Source: Rhizobium brockwellii (GTDB lineage Bacteria > Pseudomonadota > Alphaproteobacteria > Rhizobiales > Rhizobiaceae). Taken from it: a stretch of 64,000 nt of DNA. Shown here one piece after another: positions 15,890 through 23,921 of the stretch. Location: contig NZ_CP053439.1 of the NCBI RefSeq assembly GCF_000769405.2, positions 124,001 through 188,000 on the forward strand, given 5' to 3'. Both the position numbers and the translations under genes were made by a program. A model generated the notes under the pieces. It worked only from the letters and a program-made list of their open reading frames with translations, ran no database searches and was not told the DNA's origin. The first letter of the stretch is position 1. Every line of letters begins with the position of its first letter.

Positions 15890-17392
15890 TCAGAGCGTCG
15901 CGCCGAGATGCCACGGCACAAATTCATTGTCGCCGTAGCCGAAGAGCTCGCTCTTGGTCTTCTTGCCCGAGGCCGTATCGACGATGAGATTGAAGATCTC
16001 GCGGCCCTTGCCGCTGATCGTCGCGTCGCCCGTGGCGATCGTGCCGCAATCGATATCCATATCCTCTTCCATCGAGGCATAGAGCGCCGAATTGCTGGAA
16101 AGCTTCAGCGATGGCGCCGGCCGGCAGCCGAAGCAGCTGCCGCGGCCTGTGGTAAAGGCGATCATGTTTGCCCCGCCGGCCACCTGGCCGGTCGCCGAGA
16201 CCGGGTCGTAGCCGGGCGTGTCCATGAAGACGAGGCCGGGGGCCGTGACCCGCTCGGCATAACCATAGACCGCTGTCAGCGGCGAGCGCCCACCCTTGGC
16301 AACCGCGCCGAGCGACTTTTCAAGGATGGTCGTCAGCCCGCCGCGCTTGTTGCCGGGCGACGGGTTGTTGTCGAGCGAGGCGCCGTGCAGGGCGACGTAA
16401 TCTTCCCACCAGGCGATCTTGTCGTCGAGCTTCTTTGCCACTTCGTCGCTGACGGCGCGGCTGCGCAGCAGATGTTCGGCACCGTAGATTTCCGAGGTTT
16501 CAGACAGGATCGCCGTGCCGCCGGCTGCTGCCAGCAGGTCGGCCGCCACACCCAGCGCCGGATTGGCGGTGATGCCGGAAAAGCCGTCCGAGCCGCCGCA
16601 TTGCAGGCCGATGATGATCTCGCCGATCGACATCGGTACGCGCTTTTCCTTGCCGACATCGGCGGCAATTTCGCGCAGCATGCCCATGGCGCGCTCGACC
16701 GCGCGGCGCGAACCGCCGGCATCCTGGATATTGAAATGCCGCTTCGAGGCGCCCGCACCACTCTGGCCGTACAGCGTCAGCTGGTTGACCTCGCAGCCGA
16801 GGCCGATCATCAGCACGCCGCCGAAATTCACATGTCTTGTGTAGCCGGCGAGCGTCCGGTGCAGCACGTTCATGCCGTCGCCGGTCGAGCTCATGCCACA
16901 GCCCTGGTCGTGCACGATCGGCACGAAACCGTCGATGCCCTCGTAATGCGGCAGGATCGTCCGGTTCGCCTCGTCGGCGATTGCCCGGCAGACCGTGGTG
17001 GAACAGTTCACGCTGGCAATGATGCCGATATAGTTGCGTGTCGCCGCCCGCCCGTCGGCGCGGCGATAGCCCATGAAGGTGCGCGCCTTGTCATCGGTGG
17101 TCGCCGCTTCCGGCGCCGAATTGGCGGTCGCCGCCAGCCGGTCGTTTTCGAAATGCAGGTTGTGGCTGTGCACATGGTCGCCGGCCTTGACCTCGGCCGT
17201 CGTGCGGCCGATCGCCTGTCCGTATTTCACCACGGGCGAGCCGAGCGGAATATCCGCTATCGCCACCTTGTGGCCGGGGTCGATCTTCTCGCGGGTCTGA
17301 ATGCCGGCAACCGTCGAACCCGGCGCGATTGCCGCCGTTGCGACCGCGACATTGTCACCGGCCGAAAGGATGATCCAAGGCAGTTTGTCCAA
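15890..17392 (-). CDS. UxaA-family dehydratase (altronate/galactarate dehydratase-like)
   Basis: 500-residue iron-dependent sugar-acid dehydratase. The N-terminal SAF domain (about 1-95: DNVAVATAAIAPGSTV, GHKVAIADIPLGSPVVKYGQ) is followed by the long catalytic domain with GYRRADGRAATRNYIGIIAS, VNCSTTVC, VHDQGCGM, GLGCEVNQ, LQCGGSDGFSGITANPALG, FMDTPGYDPVSATGQVAGGA and TGRGSCFGC. Conserved cysteines are present. E. coli UxaA acts on D-altronate; in this context the substrate may instead be L-fuconate or another aldonate made by the adjacent dehydrogenase. It heads the minus-strand set and is divergent from the GntR regulator, with a candidate operator in between. Confidence 0.87.
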   Translation of the reverse strand: MDKLPWIILSAGDNVAVATAAIAPGSTVAGIQTREKIDPGHKVAIADIPLGSPVVKYGQAIGRTTAEVKAGDHVHSHNLHFENDRLAATANSAPEAATTDDKARTFMGYRRADGRAATRNYIGIIASVNCSTTVCRAIADEANRTILPHYEGIDGFVPIVHDQGCGMSSTGDGMNVLHRTLAGYTRHVNFGGVLMIGLGCEVNQLTLYGQSGAGASKRHFNIQDAGGSRRAVERAMGMLREIAADVGKEKRVPMSIGEIIIGLQCGGSDGFSGITANPALGVAADLLAAAGGTAILSETSEIYGAEHLLRSRAVSDEVAKKLDDKIAWWEDYVALHGASLDNNPSPGNKRGGLTTILEKSLGAVAKGGRSPLTAVYGYAERVTAPGLVFMDTPGYDPVSATGQVAGGANMIAFTTGRGSCFGCRPAPSLKLSSNSALYASMEEDMDIDCGTIATGDATISGKGREIFNLIVDTASGKKTKSELFGYGDNEFVPWHLGATL

Positions 17393-17444
17393 TTTATTCT
17401 CCCTGGGAAAGGCTCGCTACATCGGCGAAAGCGCATTGATTTTG

Positions 17445-17468
17445 TTTTTTATCTACAATAAACATTTT
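17445..17468. promoter_or_regulatory. Operator candidate in the UxaA-like/GntR divergent promoter
   Basis: An AT-rich block TTTTTTATCTACAATAAACA followed by TTTT lies 52 bases before the UxaA-like start. It aligns with the palindrome at 14181-14203 (TTTTTATCGATAAAAAACAT followed by TT). Two such blocks in front of the two minus-strand transcripts of one locus suggest a common regulator. Confidence 0.5.
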
Positions 17469-17618
17469 CAAGTCAACGGGAATATTGATCCTGTGGACGA
17501 GGGAGGCAATGAGCCGCAGGCGACCGGAAATAAGCTAAAGGTCGTTTGAACAAGCCCCGGTCCGCTCCGTCCTGCTTTGAAGCGGGGCGACGGTCACGAG
17601 GGCGGAAAGCGGGGTCTG

Positions 17619-18518
17619 GTGGCAAGGCAGAATACGGTCTTCAAGGAAGCCTACAACAGGTATGCCGTAGCCCTGCGCACGGATACCGCGCTGCCCTCGG
17701 AACCGGAGATCGCCGCCCAACTCGGCGTCAGCCGCTCGACGGCGCGCGCCATCCTGACGCGGCTCAGCGAAGAGGGCATCATCCGCTGGAACAAGCGCCA
17801 GAAGACCGTGCTGCGCCAGCCGACCGACCATGACCTCTTTCCCTCCGAAGAAACCGACTCCCTGCATGATATCATCGAGCGCAGCTTCATGCAGCGCATC
17901 CTTGCCGATGATGCAGCACCCGGCATGCAGATCAACGAGCTGGAGCTTGCCCGCGAGATCGGCACCGGAACGACCAGCGTGCGCGAATTCCTGATCCGCT
18001 TCTCCCGCTTCGGCCTCATCGAGAAACGGCCGAACAGCCACTGGACGCTCAAAGGCTTCACCCGCGAATTCGCCCTCGAGCTTGCCGATGTGCGCGAAAT
18101 GTTCGAACTGCATTCCGCCGCCGAATTCGGCCGGCTTTCCAGGGATAATCAGAGCTGGGCCGATCTTGCCGCTATGCGCGACGAACATCACGCCATGCTT
18201 GCCGACATCAACCAGCGCTTCAAGGATTTCTCCGTTCTCGACGAACGCTTCCACTTGCTGATCCACCGCGCCTCGAAGAACCGCTTCATCGCCGATTTCT
18301 ACGACGCGATCGCTATCGTCTTCCACTATCACTACCAGTGGAACAAGACTGCCGCCCGTCAGCGAAACGAGCGCGCCATCCACGAACATCTGGATTATAT
18401 CGCAGCGCTGGAATCCGGCGATCAGGCCGCAATCGAAATCGCCTGCCGCGCCCATCTGCACTCCGCCCGCCAGACCCTGCTGCAATCCCTGCCACAAGTC
18501 GCGACAGAGAGCGCCTGA
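17619..18518 (+). CDS. GntR/FCD-type regulator with two winged-helix domains
   Basis: 299-residue regulator divergent from the sugar catabolic genes, so probably their local repressor. Residues about 8-63 form one winged helix (LPSEPEIAAQLGVSRSTARA, ILTRLSEEGIIRW). Residues about 83-145 form a second (DIIERSFMQRIL, INELELAREIGTGTTSVREF, LIRFSRFGLIEKRP). An all-helical FCD ligand domain follows (155-290: LADVREMFELHSAAEFGRL, HHAMLADINQRF, DERFHLLIHRAS, HLDYIAALESGD). Ordinary FadR-subfamily proteins have one winged helix and about 240 residues. I chose GTG at 17619 (VARQNTVFKEAYNRY); a TTG at 17577 would add 14 residues and is possible. Confidence 0.83.
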   Translation: MARQNTVFKEAYNRYAVALRTDTALPSEPEIAAQLGVSRSTARAILTRLSEEGIIRWNKRQKTVLRQPTDHDLFPSEETDSLHDIIERSFMQRILADDAAPGMQINELELAREIGTGTTSVREFLIRFSRFGLIEKRPNSHWTLKGFTREFALELADVREMFELHSAAEFGRLSRDNQSWADLAAMRDEHHAMLADINQRFKDFSVLDERFHLLIHRASKNRFIADFYDAIAIVFHYHYQWNKTAARQRNERAIHEHLDYIAALESGDQAAIEIACRAHLHSARQTLLQSLPQVATESA

Positions 18519-18552
18519 GCGGGGGACATCTCGGCCCAGAGATCGCCGATGC

Positions 18553-18700
18553 CAGCCCCTCATCCGCCTGCCGGCACCTCTCCCCGCTTGCGGGGCTAAG
18601 GGGATATGCCGCGACCTCTCCATCCCTCTATCGCGTCTCGTATGGCACGTCCGCTCTCCCCGTCAGAACGGGGAGAGGGTTAGGGTGAGGGGCAGATGTT
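18553..18700. repeat. RIME-like palindromic intergenic element, copy 2 (inverted)
   Basis: Reverse-orientation copy of 10278-10425: it starts with GCCCCTCATCCGCCTGCCGG and ends with AGGGTTAGGGTGAGGGGCAG. The match to copy 1 extends past the stem into ATGTTTT-CGATAC, which helps define the element's edge. It occupies most of the gap between the GntR gene and the ABC exporter gene. Confidence 0.8.
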
Positions 18701-18761
18701 TTCGATACGGCGGATGGCAGCCAGCATGAAACATTTCGATGTGTAAGCCGTTATCGCGCTT

Positions 18762-20762
18762 ATGGCCGACGCTAAACTCAAACCGAAATCGGTCGACGGC
18801 ACCGAACCGCACGGTGCCGGGAACTCACCTCCAGAGACGGCATCGACTGTCGAGGTCATGCCGCCACCAGATGCCATCGAGCCCGATCCGGAGTTGACAC
18901 CTGAAGAGGCCGAGCAGGCGCGCAAGCGGTATCTGCTCAAACGTTTCTGGATCAGCGCGCGCCGTTACTGGGGCCGCGGTGGCGACAAGTTCGCTTGGCC
19001 CTTCTCGATCGGGCTATTGGCCCTGATCGGCATGAATGTCGGCTTCCAGTACGGAATCAATCTGTGGAACCGCGGGATCTTCGACGCCATAGAGCGACAC
19101 GATGCCGGCACCGTCTATTTCCTGAGCGCCGTATTCGTGCCGCTCGTGCTCGGAACTGTCGCCATTGTCACGATACAAGTCGCCGTGCGCATGATGATCC
19201 AACGTCGCTGGCGTTCCTGGCTGACAACATCAGTCATCGCGCGCTGGCTTGCAAACGGCCGTTACTATCAGTTGAATCTCATCGGCGGCGACCACAAGAA
19301 CCCCGAAGCGCGCATTTCCGAGGATTTGCGGATTGCCACCGAAGCACCCGTCGATTTCATCGCCGGTGTCATTTCCGCATTTCTGGCGGCCTCGACCTTC
19401 ATCGTGGTGCTCTGGACGATCGGCGGGGCTCTCACTCTGCCGATCGCAGGTTTCACCGTTACCATTCCCGGCTTTCTCGTCGTCACTGCGGTCCTCTACG
19501 CCGCGATCACCTCTACTTCGATGGCGGTCATCGGCCGCTATTTCGTCCACGTCTCCGAGGCCAAAAATCAAGCAGAAGCCGAGTTTCGCTACACGCTGAC
19601 GCATGTCAGGGAAAACGGCGAGAGCATCGCGCTTCTCGGCGGCGAAGAGGAGGAGCGTAACGACCTCGATAAGACCTTCGCCAATGTGCTCAGGCAATGG
19701 GCGCTGCTTGCCCGCCAGCACATGCGCACAACGCTTGTGTCGCATGGGTCGATGCTGATTGCGCCTGTTGTGCCGGTCCTGCTTTGCGCACCGAAATTTC
19801 TCGAAGGCAGCATGAGCCTCGGACAGGTCATGCAGGCCGCCTCTGCTTTTGCCATCGTTCAGGGCGCGTTCGGCTGGCTGGTCGACAACTATCCCCGTCT
19901 TGCCGATTGGAATGCCTGTGCACGGCGCATCGCCTCGCTGATGATGTCGCTCGACGGGCTGGAGCGCGCCGAACAGAGCGACTCGCTCGGCCGCATCAAG
20001 CATGGTGAGACCGAAGGCGAGGCGATGCTCAGCCTCAACGATCTCTCCGTGTCGCTTGACGATGGCACCGCCGTGGTCACGGAAACCCGGGTTGAAATCG
20101 AACCCGGCGAGCGGGTGCTTGTGTCAGGCGAATCCGGGTCGGGCAAAAGCACGCTGGTGCGGGCCATCGCGGGTCTTTGGCCTTGGGGCTGCGGCAGCGT
20201 CAATTTCCATGCCGACCGGCGATTATTCATGTTGCCGCAACGGCCCTATATCCCTTCGGGCACGCTTCGCCGCGCGGTCGCCTATCCCGGCGCCGCCGAT
20301 AGCTGGACGCCGGATGAGATCAAGGCGGCACTCGCCAAGGTGGGACTGGATTATCTGAACGACAAGATCGAGGAAGATGCGCCATGGGACCAGACCTTGT
20401 CGGGCGGCGAAAAGCAGCGGCTCGCCTTTGCGCGTCTGCTGCTGCACCAACCCGATATCATCGTGCTGGATGAAGCAACGGCAGCACTCGATGAGAAGAG
20501 CCAGGATAAAATGATGCAGATGGTGATCGATGAATTGCCTGAAGTCACCATCCTAAGCGTCGCGCATCGCGCTGAGCTGGAAGTCTTCCATAGCCGCAAG
20601 ATCACGCTCGAGCGGCGCGAGGGCGGCGCAAAGCTTGTCAGCGATATCGATCTGATCAAGCGCAAGAGAAAACGGAACTTGCTGTCACGCGTTTTGGAGA
20701 AGCGCCGCTCCTCGCCGAAAGGCACTACGACCTCGAATGAAGGCGGCACAGTCCCCAAATAG
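18762..20762 (+). CDS. ABC transporter, fused permease/ATPase, SbmA/YddA-like (ABCD-type)
   Basis: 666-residue half-transporter. A disordered N-terminal stretch (1-60) rich in Pro and Glu precedes the membrane domain (about 75-400), with segments such as FAWPFSIGLLALIGMNVGFQ, VYFLSAVFVPLVLGTVAIVT and FIAGVISAFLAASTFIVVLW. Strings such as LWNRGIFDAIE, RWRSWLT, RWLANGRYYQL, NPEARISEDLR and GRYFVHVSEAKNQAEAEFRY are typical of the SbmA/BacA/YddA family. The nucleotide-binding domain has Walker A SGESGSGKST, signature LSGGEKQR and Walker B IIVLDEATAALDE. It would act as a homodimer. Substrates of the ATPase-bearing branch are poorly known. It is a single-gene unit following a repeat. Confidence 0.87.
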   Translation: MADAKLKPKSVDGTEPHGAGNSPPETASTVEVMPPPDAIEPDPELTPEEAEQARKRYLLKRFWISARRYWGRGGDKFAWPFSIGLLALIGMNVGFQYGINLWNRGIFDAIERHDAGTVYFLSAVFVPLVLGTVAIVTIQVAVRMMIQRRWRSWLTTSVIARWLANGRYYQLNLIGGDHKNPEARISEDLRIATEAPVDFIAGVISAFLAASTFIVVLWTIGGALTLPIAGFTVTIPGFLVVTAVLYAAITSTSMAVIGRYFVHVSEAKNQAEAEFRYTLTHVRENGESIALLGGEEEERNDLDKTFANVLRQWALLARQHMRTTLVSHGSMLIAPVVPVLLCAPKFLEGSMSLGQVMQAASAFAIVQGAFGWLVDNYPRLADWNACARRIASLMMSLDGLERAEQSDSLGRIKHGETEGEAMLSLNDLSVSLDDGTAVVTETRVEIEPGERVLVSGESGSGKSTLVRAIAGLWPWGCGSVNFHADRRLFMLPQRPYIPSGTLRRAVAYPGAADSWTPDEIKAALAKVGLDYLNDKIEEDAPWDQTLSGGEKQRLAFARLLLHQPDIIVLDEATAALDEKSQDKMMQMVIDELPEVTILSVAHRAELEVFHSRKITLERREGGAKLVSDIDLIKRKRKRNLLSRVLEKRRSSPKGTTTSNEGGTVPK

Positions 20763-20788
20763 AAACTCGCCGTTTGGCCACAAAACCA

Positions 20789-21247
20789 TCAATCACCGGG
20801 CGAAGGCGCCGCGGTCGCAATTTGATCCAGATTGCCGATCAGCCGCTTGAGCAGATCGACAAGTTGTCCCGCTTCCGCATCCGTGAACCCGGTCAATGCC
20901 TCTTTATTCCCTTGAAACAAGACCGTAATCGCCTCCGGCATCCGTTCCTGTGCGGTTTTCGTCAACACGATACGGCTGCTGCGACCGTCAGCCGGGTCGC
21001 GTGTCCGCTCGATCAAGCCATCCCTCTCCATGCGTGCGAGCATCTGCGCCATCGGCGGTTGCTCGATCCTGGCAAAGCGGGCGAGGTCGCGTTGCGTGCT
21101 GGCCTTGCCATTTTGCAGCGCGACCAGCACCGGCAACTGGCCGACACCGAGGCCGAGCGGTTTAAGGCGTGACTCGCTGAGGCGGGCGAACCCCCGCGCC
21201 GCAAGACTGATGAGATGCCCCGGCGTTGAAAGCACGTCTTCGTCCAT
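20789..21247 (-). CDS. MarR-family transcriptional regulator
   Basis: 152-residue winged-helix regulator. The DNA-binding core is STQRDLARFARIEQPPMAQM with LARMERDGLIERTRDPADGR as recognition helix and wing, flanked by dimerisation helices. I chose ATG at 21247 (MDEDVLSTPGHLISLAARGF) because AAGGGGTGAG precedes it; the longer frame to 21409 reads through a palindromic operator. Divergent from the SnoaL-like gene, with a 26-base inverted repeat 31 bases from its own start, so it is probably autoregulated and controls that neighbour. The ligand is unknown. Confidence 0.87.
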   Translation of the reverse strand: MDEDVLSTPGHLISLAARGFARLSESRLKPLGLGVGQLPVLVALQNGKASTQRDLARFARIEQPPMAQMLARMERDGLIERTRDPADGRSSRIVLTKTAQERMPEAITVLFQGNKEALTGFTDAEAGQLVDLLKRLIGNLDQIATAAPSPGD

Positions 21248-21277
21248 TCGGCTCACCCCTTGTCCTCGCTTGACCGT

Positions 21278-21303
21278 AAGATATATATGTACGTATGTAT
21301 CTT
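21278..21303. promoter_or_regulatory. 26-base palindromic operator in the MarR/SnoaL intergenic region
   Basis: Left arm AAGATATATATGT (21278-21290) and right arm ACGTATGTATCTT (21291-21303) pair at 11 of 13 positions. It sits between two divergent genes, one encoding a MarR protein, and has the size expected for a MarR dimer site. Confidence 0.7.
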
Positions 21304-21374
21304 GGTGCGCGGCAAGAGGCAATGGCGTTTCGATGCCGCACAGCGAATGTTTCAATCTCCACCGAGGAAACGAT

Positions 21375-21752
21375 ATGTCTGAAAATGACGTCGAAATGAT
21401 CAAGCGCATCTATGCCAGCTTCAACGCCAGAGACATTGACGGTGTGCTTGCCGTGCTTTCCGATGATGTCACCTGGGCCAACGGCATGGATGGCGGCCAC
21501 ATCAATGGCCGTCAGGCCGTACGCGACTATTGGACACGCCAGTGGGCCGTCATCAGTCCACATGTCGAGCCGGTCGCATTTGCAGAAACCGAAGATGGTG
21601 CTGTCGCTGTCGAGGTGATCCAGTCGGTCTTTGACCTCGATGGCCGGCCGCTGGAGGGGCAGGCCCACGGACTGAAGGACAAGACCGTGATGCATATCTT
21701 CCGCATGGAAGGCGACAAGATCGTCCGTTTCGATATCCGGGATGCCCTGTAA
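21375..21752 (+). CDS. SnoaL-like/NTF2-fold protein
   Basis: 125-residue protein of the cone-shaped alpha+beta-barrel family (SnoaL/ketosteroid isomerase-like). The N-terminal helices MSENDVEMIKRIYASFNARD and IDGVLAVLSDDVTWAN are typical, with strands ending HIFRMEGDKIVRFDIRDAL. Start ATG 21375 has GAGGAAACGAT upstream; the longer open frame comes from antisense reading of the MarR gene. Family members bind small hydrophobic molecules or act as isomerases/hydrolases, and none can be chosen here. It is probably induced through the adjacent MarR regulator. Confidence 0.82.
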   Translation: MSENDVEMIKRIYASFNARDIDGVLAVLSDDVTWANGMDGGHINGRQAVRDYWTRQWAVISPHVEPVAFAETEDGAVAVEVIQSVFDLDGRPLEGQAHGLKDKTVMHIFRMEGDKIVRFDIRDAL

Positions 21753-21861
21753 GCTGGTACTCCCTATGCGGGATGTTGTGACGCGCCATTGTCAGGCCCG
21801 CCTTTCGGCCGTCGGGGGTCTGGCTTGTGCGTTCAATTCGCGTTTAGCCGGCGGTATCGGT

Positions 21862-22098
21862 TCAGAGCTTGCGCGCTTCCAGACGCCGCTTGTCGCGCTC
21901 GACATAGTCGGAGCCCAGCTCTGTCAGACGGAATTGCCGTTTTTGAAATTCCCCGCGGATCAAGATGAAGCCTTGCTCCTCGGCTTCGCTCAATGTCTTC
22001 AGGCTGGTGCCTTTAGGGGGAGACTGCCAAGCCAGGCCATCGGCGCTGTGCAGCAAGACCATGATCTTTAGAATTTTGTTTCTCCATGGCTGATGCAT
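21862..22098 (-). CDS. Small hypothetical protein, possibly winged-helix
   Basis: 78-residue frame from ATG 22098 (MHQPWRNKILKIMVLLHSAD). The pattern helix, KTLSEAEEQGFILIR, then FRLTELGSDYVERDKRRLEA resembles the recognition helix and wing of small PadR/MarR-like winged-helix proteins (the LTELG string is common there), but I do not recognise a family. It is preceded by weak ribosome-binding sequence and sits alone between the SnoaL-like and methyltransferase genes. It could be a remnant. Confidence 0.45.
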   Translation of the reverse strand: MHQPWRNKILKIMVLLHSADGLAWQSPPKGTSLKTLSEAEEQGFILIRGEFQKRQFRLTELGSDYVERDKRRLEARKL

Positions 22099-22390
22099 AC
22101 AGCCGGGCTGCACCGCTTCAGCAATCCGCTTGTTCCGTATTCTCGATTTGGCGCCATCCAGGAGAAGCCCATTGATTTAAAAGGATTAATTTTGGCCAAT
22201 CCGGAGTTTCGCAAAAGCTATTGTATAAAAGCTCCAATAGTCTTGGTCAATTCAATCACTCCGTCCCAACAAGTTTGGTCCTGCCTGGCGATTGGCCCGA
22301 TGGCGCTTATTTCCATTGAATCCTGCCATCAGCGGCGCATAGTGCCGACGTTCCCGGCTTTGCCGGTTGAACGGATGGGGGAGCCGGTGC

Positions 22391-23236
22391 ATGTCAGCAA
22401 ATCTCGACGATATCCGTAACCAGCAACGTGAGACCTGGGACAAGTTTTCCGCCGGCTGGAAGAAATGGGACAGCTTGGTTCTCAACTGGCTCGCCCCGTT
22501 TGGTGACGCCATGCTCCGGCGCGCAAATCTCTCCAACGGTTTCAGCGTGCTCGACATAGCAGCTGGCACTGGCGAACCCGGCCTGACGGCGGCGGCGGCA
22601 ATCCCCGAGGGTCATGTTGTCGTCACCGATCTCTCGGAAAATATGCTGACTGCTGCCGCCGAAAATGCGGCCAGACGTGGCCTCAAAAACTTCGAAACTC
22701 GCCTATGCGATGCGGGAACGTTGCCTTTTGCCGATGCCAGTTTCGACGCCGTCCTATGCCGGTTTGGGTTTATGTTCTTCCCTGATATCGCTGCCGCCGC
22801 CGGGGAGATGGCGCGCGTGGCAAAGCCCGGTGCGCGCGTCTGCGCCGCAGTCTGGAGCGTGCCTGCCAAAAATTCATGGGCGACCACGGTCATGGGTACG
22901 ATCGCCCGCCACGTGGAAATGCCCTCGCCACCACCCGGCTCTCCGGGCCTGTTCCGCTGCGCGGGGGAAGGCATGATGGTCGAGACCTTCAGAGAGGCAG
23001 GCCTTCGCGATGTCGCCGAGGAAGAGGTGTCGGCGATGATGGTGCACGATACCCCCGAGCGTTACTGGGACTTCATGACCGAGATCGCCGCGCCTGTTGT
23101 CGCCGGACTATCCAGGGCAGATACGGCAACACGGGAGAAAATCCGCGCCGAGGTCCTGGAGCTAGCGCTCCAATCCGTCAGCAATGGCAAGGTTCACCTT
23201 CGCTCAACGGCAACCGTCATCACAGGCACGCGATAG
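22391..23236 (+). CDS. Class I SAM-dependent methyltransferase
   Basis: 281-residue cytoplasmic methyltransferase, UbiE/Methyltransf_11 type. Motif I is VLDIAAGTGEPGLTAAAA, followed by the acidic VVTDLSENML, motif II RLCDAGTLPFADASFDAVLC and motif III VAKPGARVCAAVW. Start ATG at 22391 (MSANLDDIRNQQRETWDKFS) follows GGTGC; an ATG eight codons earlier is possible. The acceptor is unknown: members modify quinones, lipids or small metabolites. The 290 bases upstream are unusually AT-rich, with no gene that I recognise. Confidence 0.82.
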   Translation: MSANLDDIRNQQRETWDKFSAGWKKWDSLVLNWLAPFGDAMLRRANLSNGFSVLDIAAGTGEPGLTAAAAIPEGHVVVTDLSENMLTAAAENAARRGLKNFETRLCDAGTLPFADASFDAVLCRFGFMFFPDIAAAAGEMARVAKPGARVCAAVWSVPAKNSWATTVMGTIARHVEMPSPPPGSPGLFRCAGEGMMVETFREAGLRDVAEEEVSAMMVHDTPERYWDFMTEIAAPVVAGLSRADTATREKIRAEVLELALQSVSNGKVHLRSTATVITGTR

Positions 23237-23280
23237 CCTCAGAATCTCCTCGACAACGACCGTGAGCGGGGCTGCACTCC

Positions 23281-23847
23281 TCAGGCGCTGCGTGTCATAA
23301 CATGATCCCGTATTGCCGCAGCACTTTCGAAAGGCGACATGAACGTCACATCCAAGGTCAGCGCGTGCTCGTGCGGGATATCAAGAACCACGGCCTGTTG
23401 GTTTCGTTGTCTTGAAGTCTCGACGTCGGTCGTTTTCAAATGGTCGCGCCGTGCGGGGGAGGAAACGCGACGCGCCAGTTCTTCTTCGGCACACAGCAAT
23501 CTCACCGGAACAAACATCGCGGCGCGCTGTCCGGCGGCGTCAACGAACTGTTGGTACGTCCGCGCGCTCCGCTCATCGCCTTCGACACCGGCATGGGTGA
23601 AGATGAAATTCGCCGACGGGCCGCTATAGGCGGTGATCGCATCCAGGACGGCCTGCCGGACCCTGCCAGTGTACTCCCATATACCCTTAGGCAGCGGAGC
23701 AGTCCCCTCCTCGTCGAGGAGACGCAAGATCGGGTTGTTGAACCAATGATTATCAACGATCTTTGCTGAGATAAGCGAGCCGAGTTCTCTAGCGATTGTC
23801 AGCTTCCCGACGCCCGGGAACCCCAAGAGCAGCACGAAAACACTCAT
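23281..23847 (-). CDS. AAA-family P-loop kinase-like protein
   Basis: 188-residue P-loop NTPase. Walker A is at the very start (VLLLGFPGVGKLTIARELGS), followed by KIVDNHWFNNPI, a Walker B-like FIFTHAG and a lid region with VRLLCAEEELARRVSSPARR. It resembles shikimate/gluconate/chloramphenicol-type small-molecule kinases. In an overlapping longer frame it looks fused to a reading-frame shadow of the efflux pump; the true start is ATG 23847 (MSVFVLLLGFPG). It is convergent with the methyltransferase and 74 bases downstream of the efflux pump gene. The substrate is unknown. Confidence 0.72.
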   Translation of the reverse strand: MSVFVLLLGFPGVGKLTIARELGSLISAKIVDNHWFNNPILRLLDEEGTAPLPKGIWEYTGRVRQAVLDAITAYSGPSANFIFTHAGVEGDERSARTYQQFVDAAGQRAAMFVPVRLLCAEEELARRVSSPARRDHLKTTDVETSRQRNQQAVVLDIPHEHALTLDVTFMSPFESAAAIRDHVMTRSA

Positions 23848-23921
23848 CGTCCGACAACTTTCCCAACACAATCCACCGCTGTCGAAACACAGCATGTCTG
23901 CGTTTCCACAAGCCGAACCGA

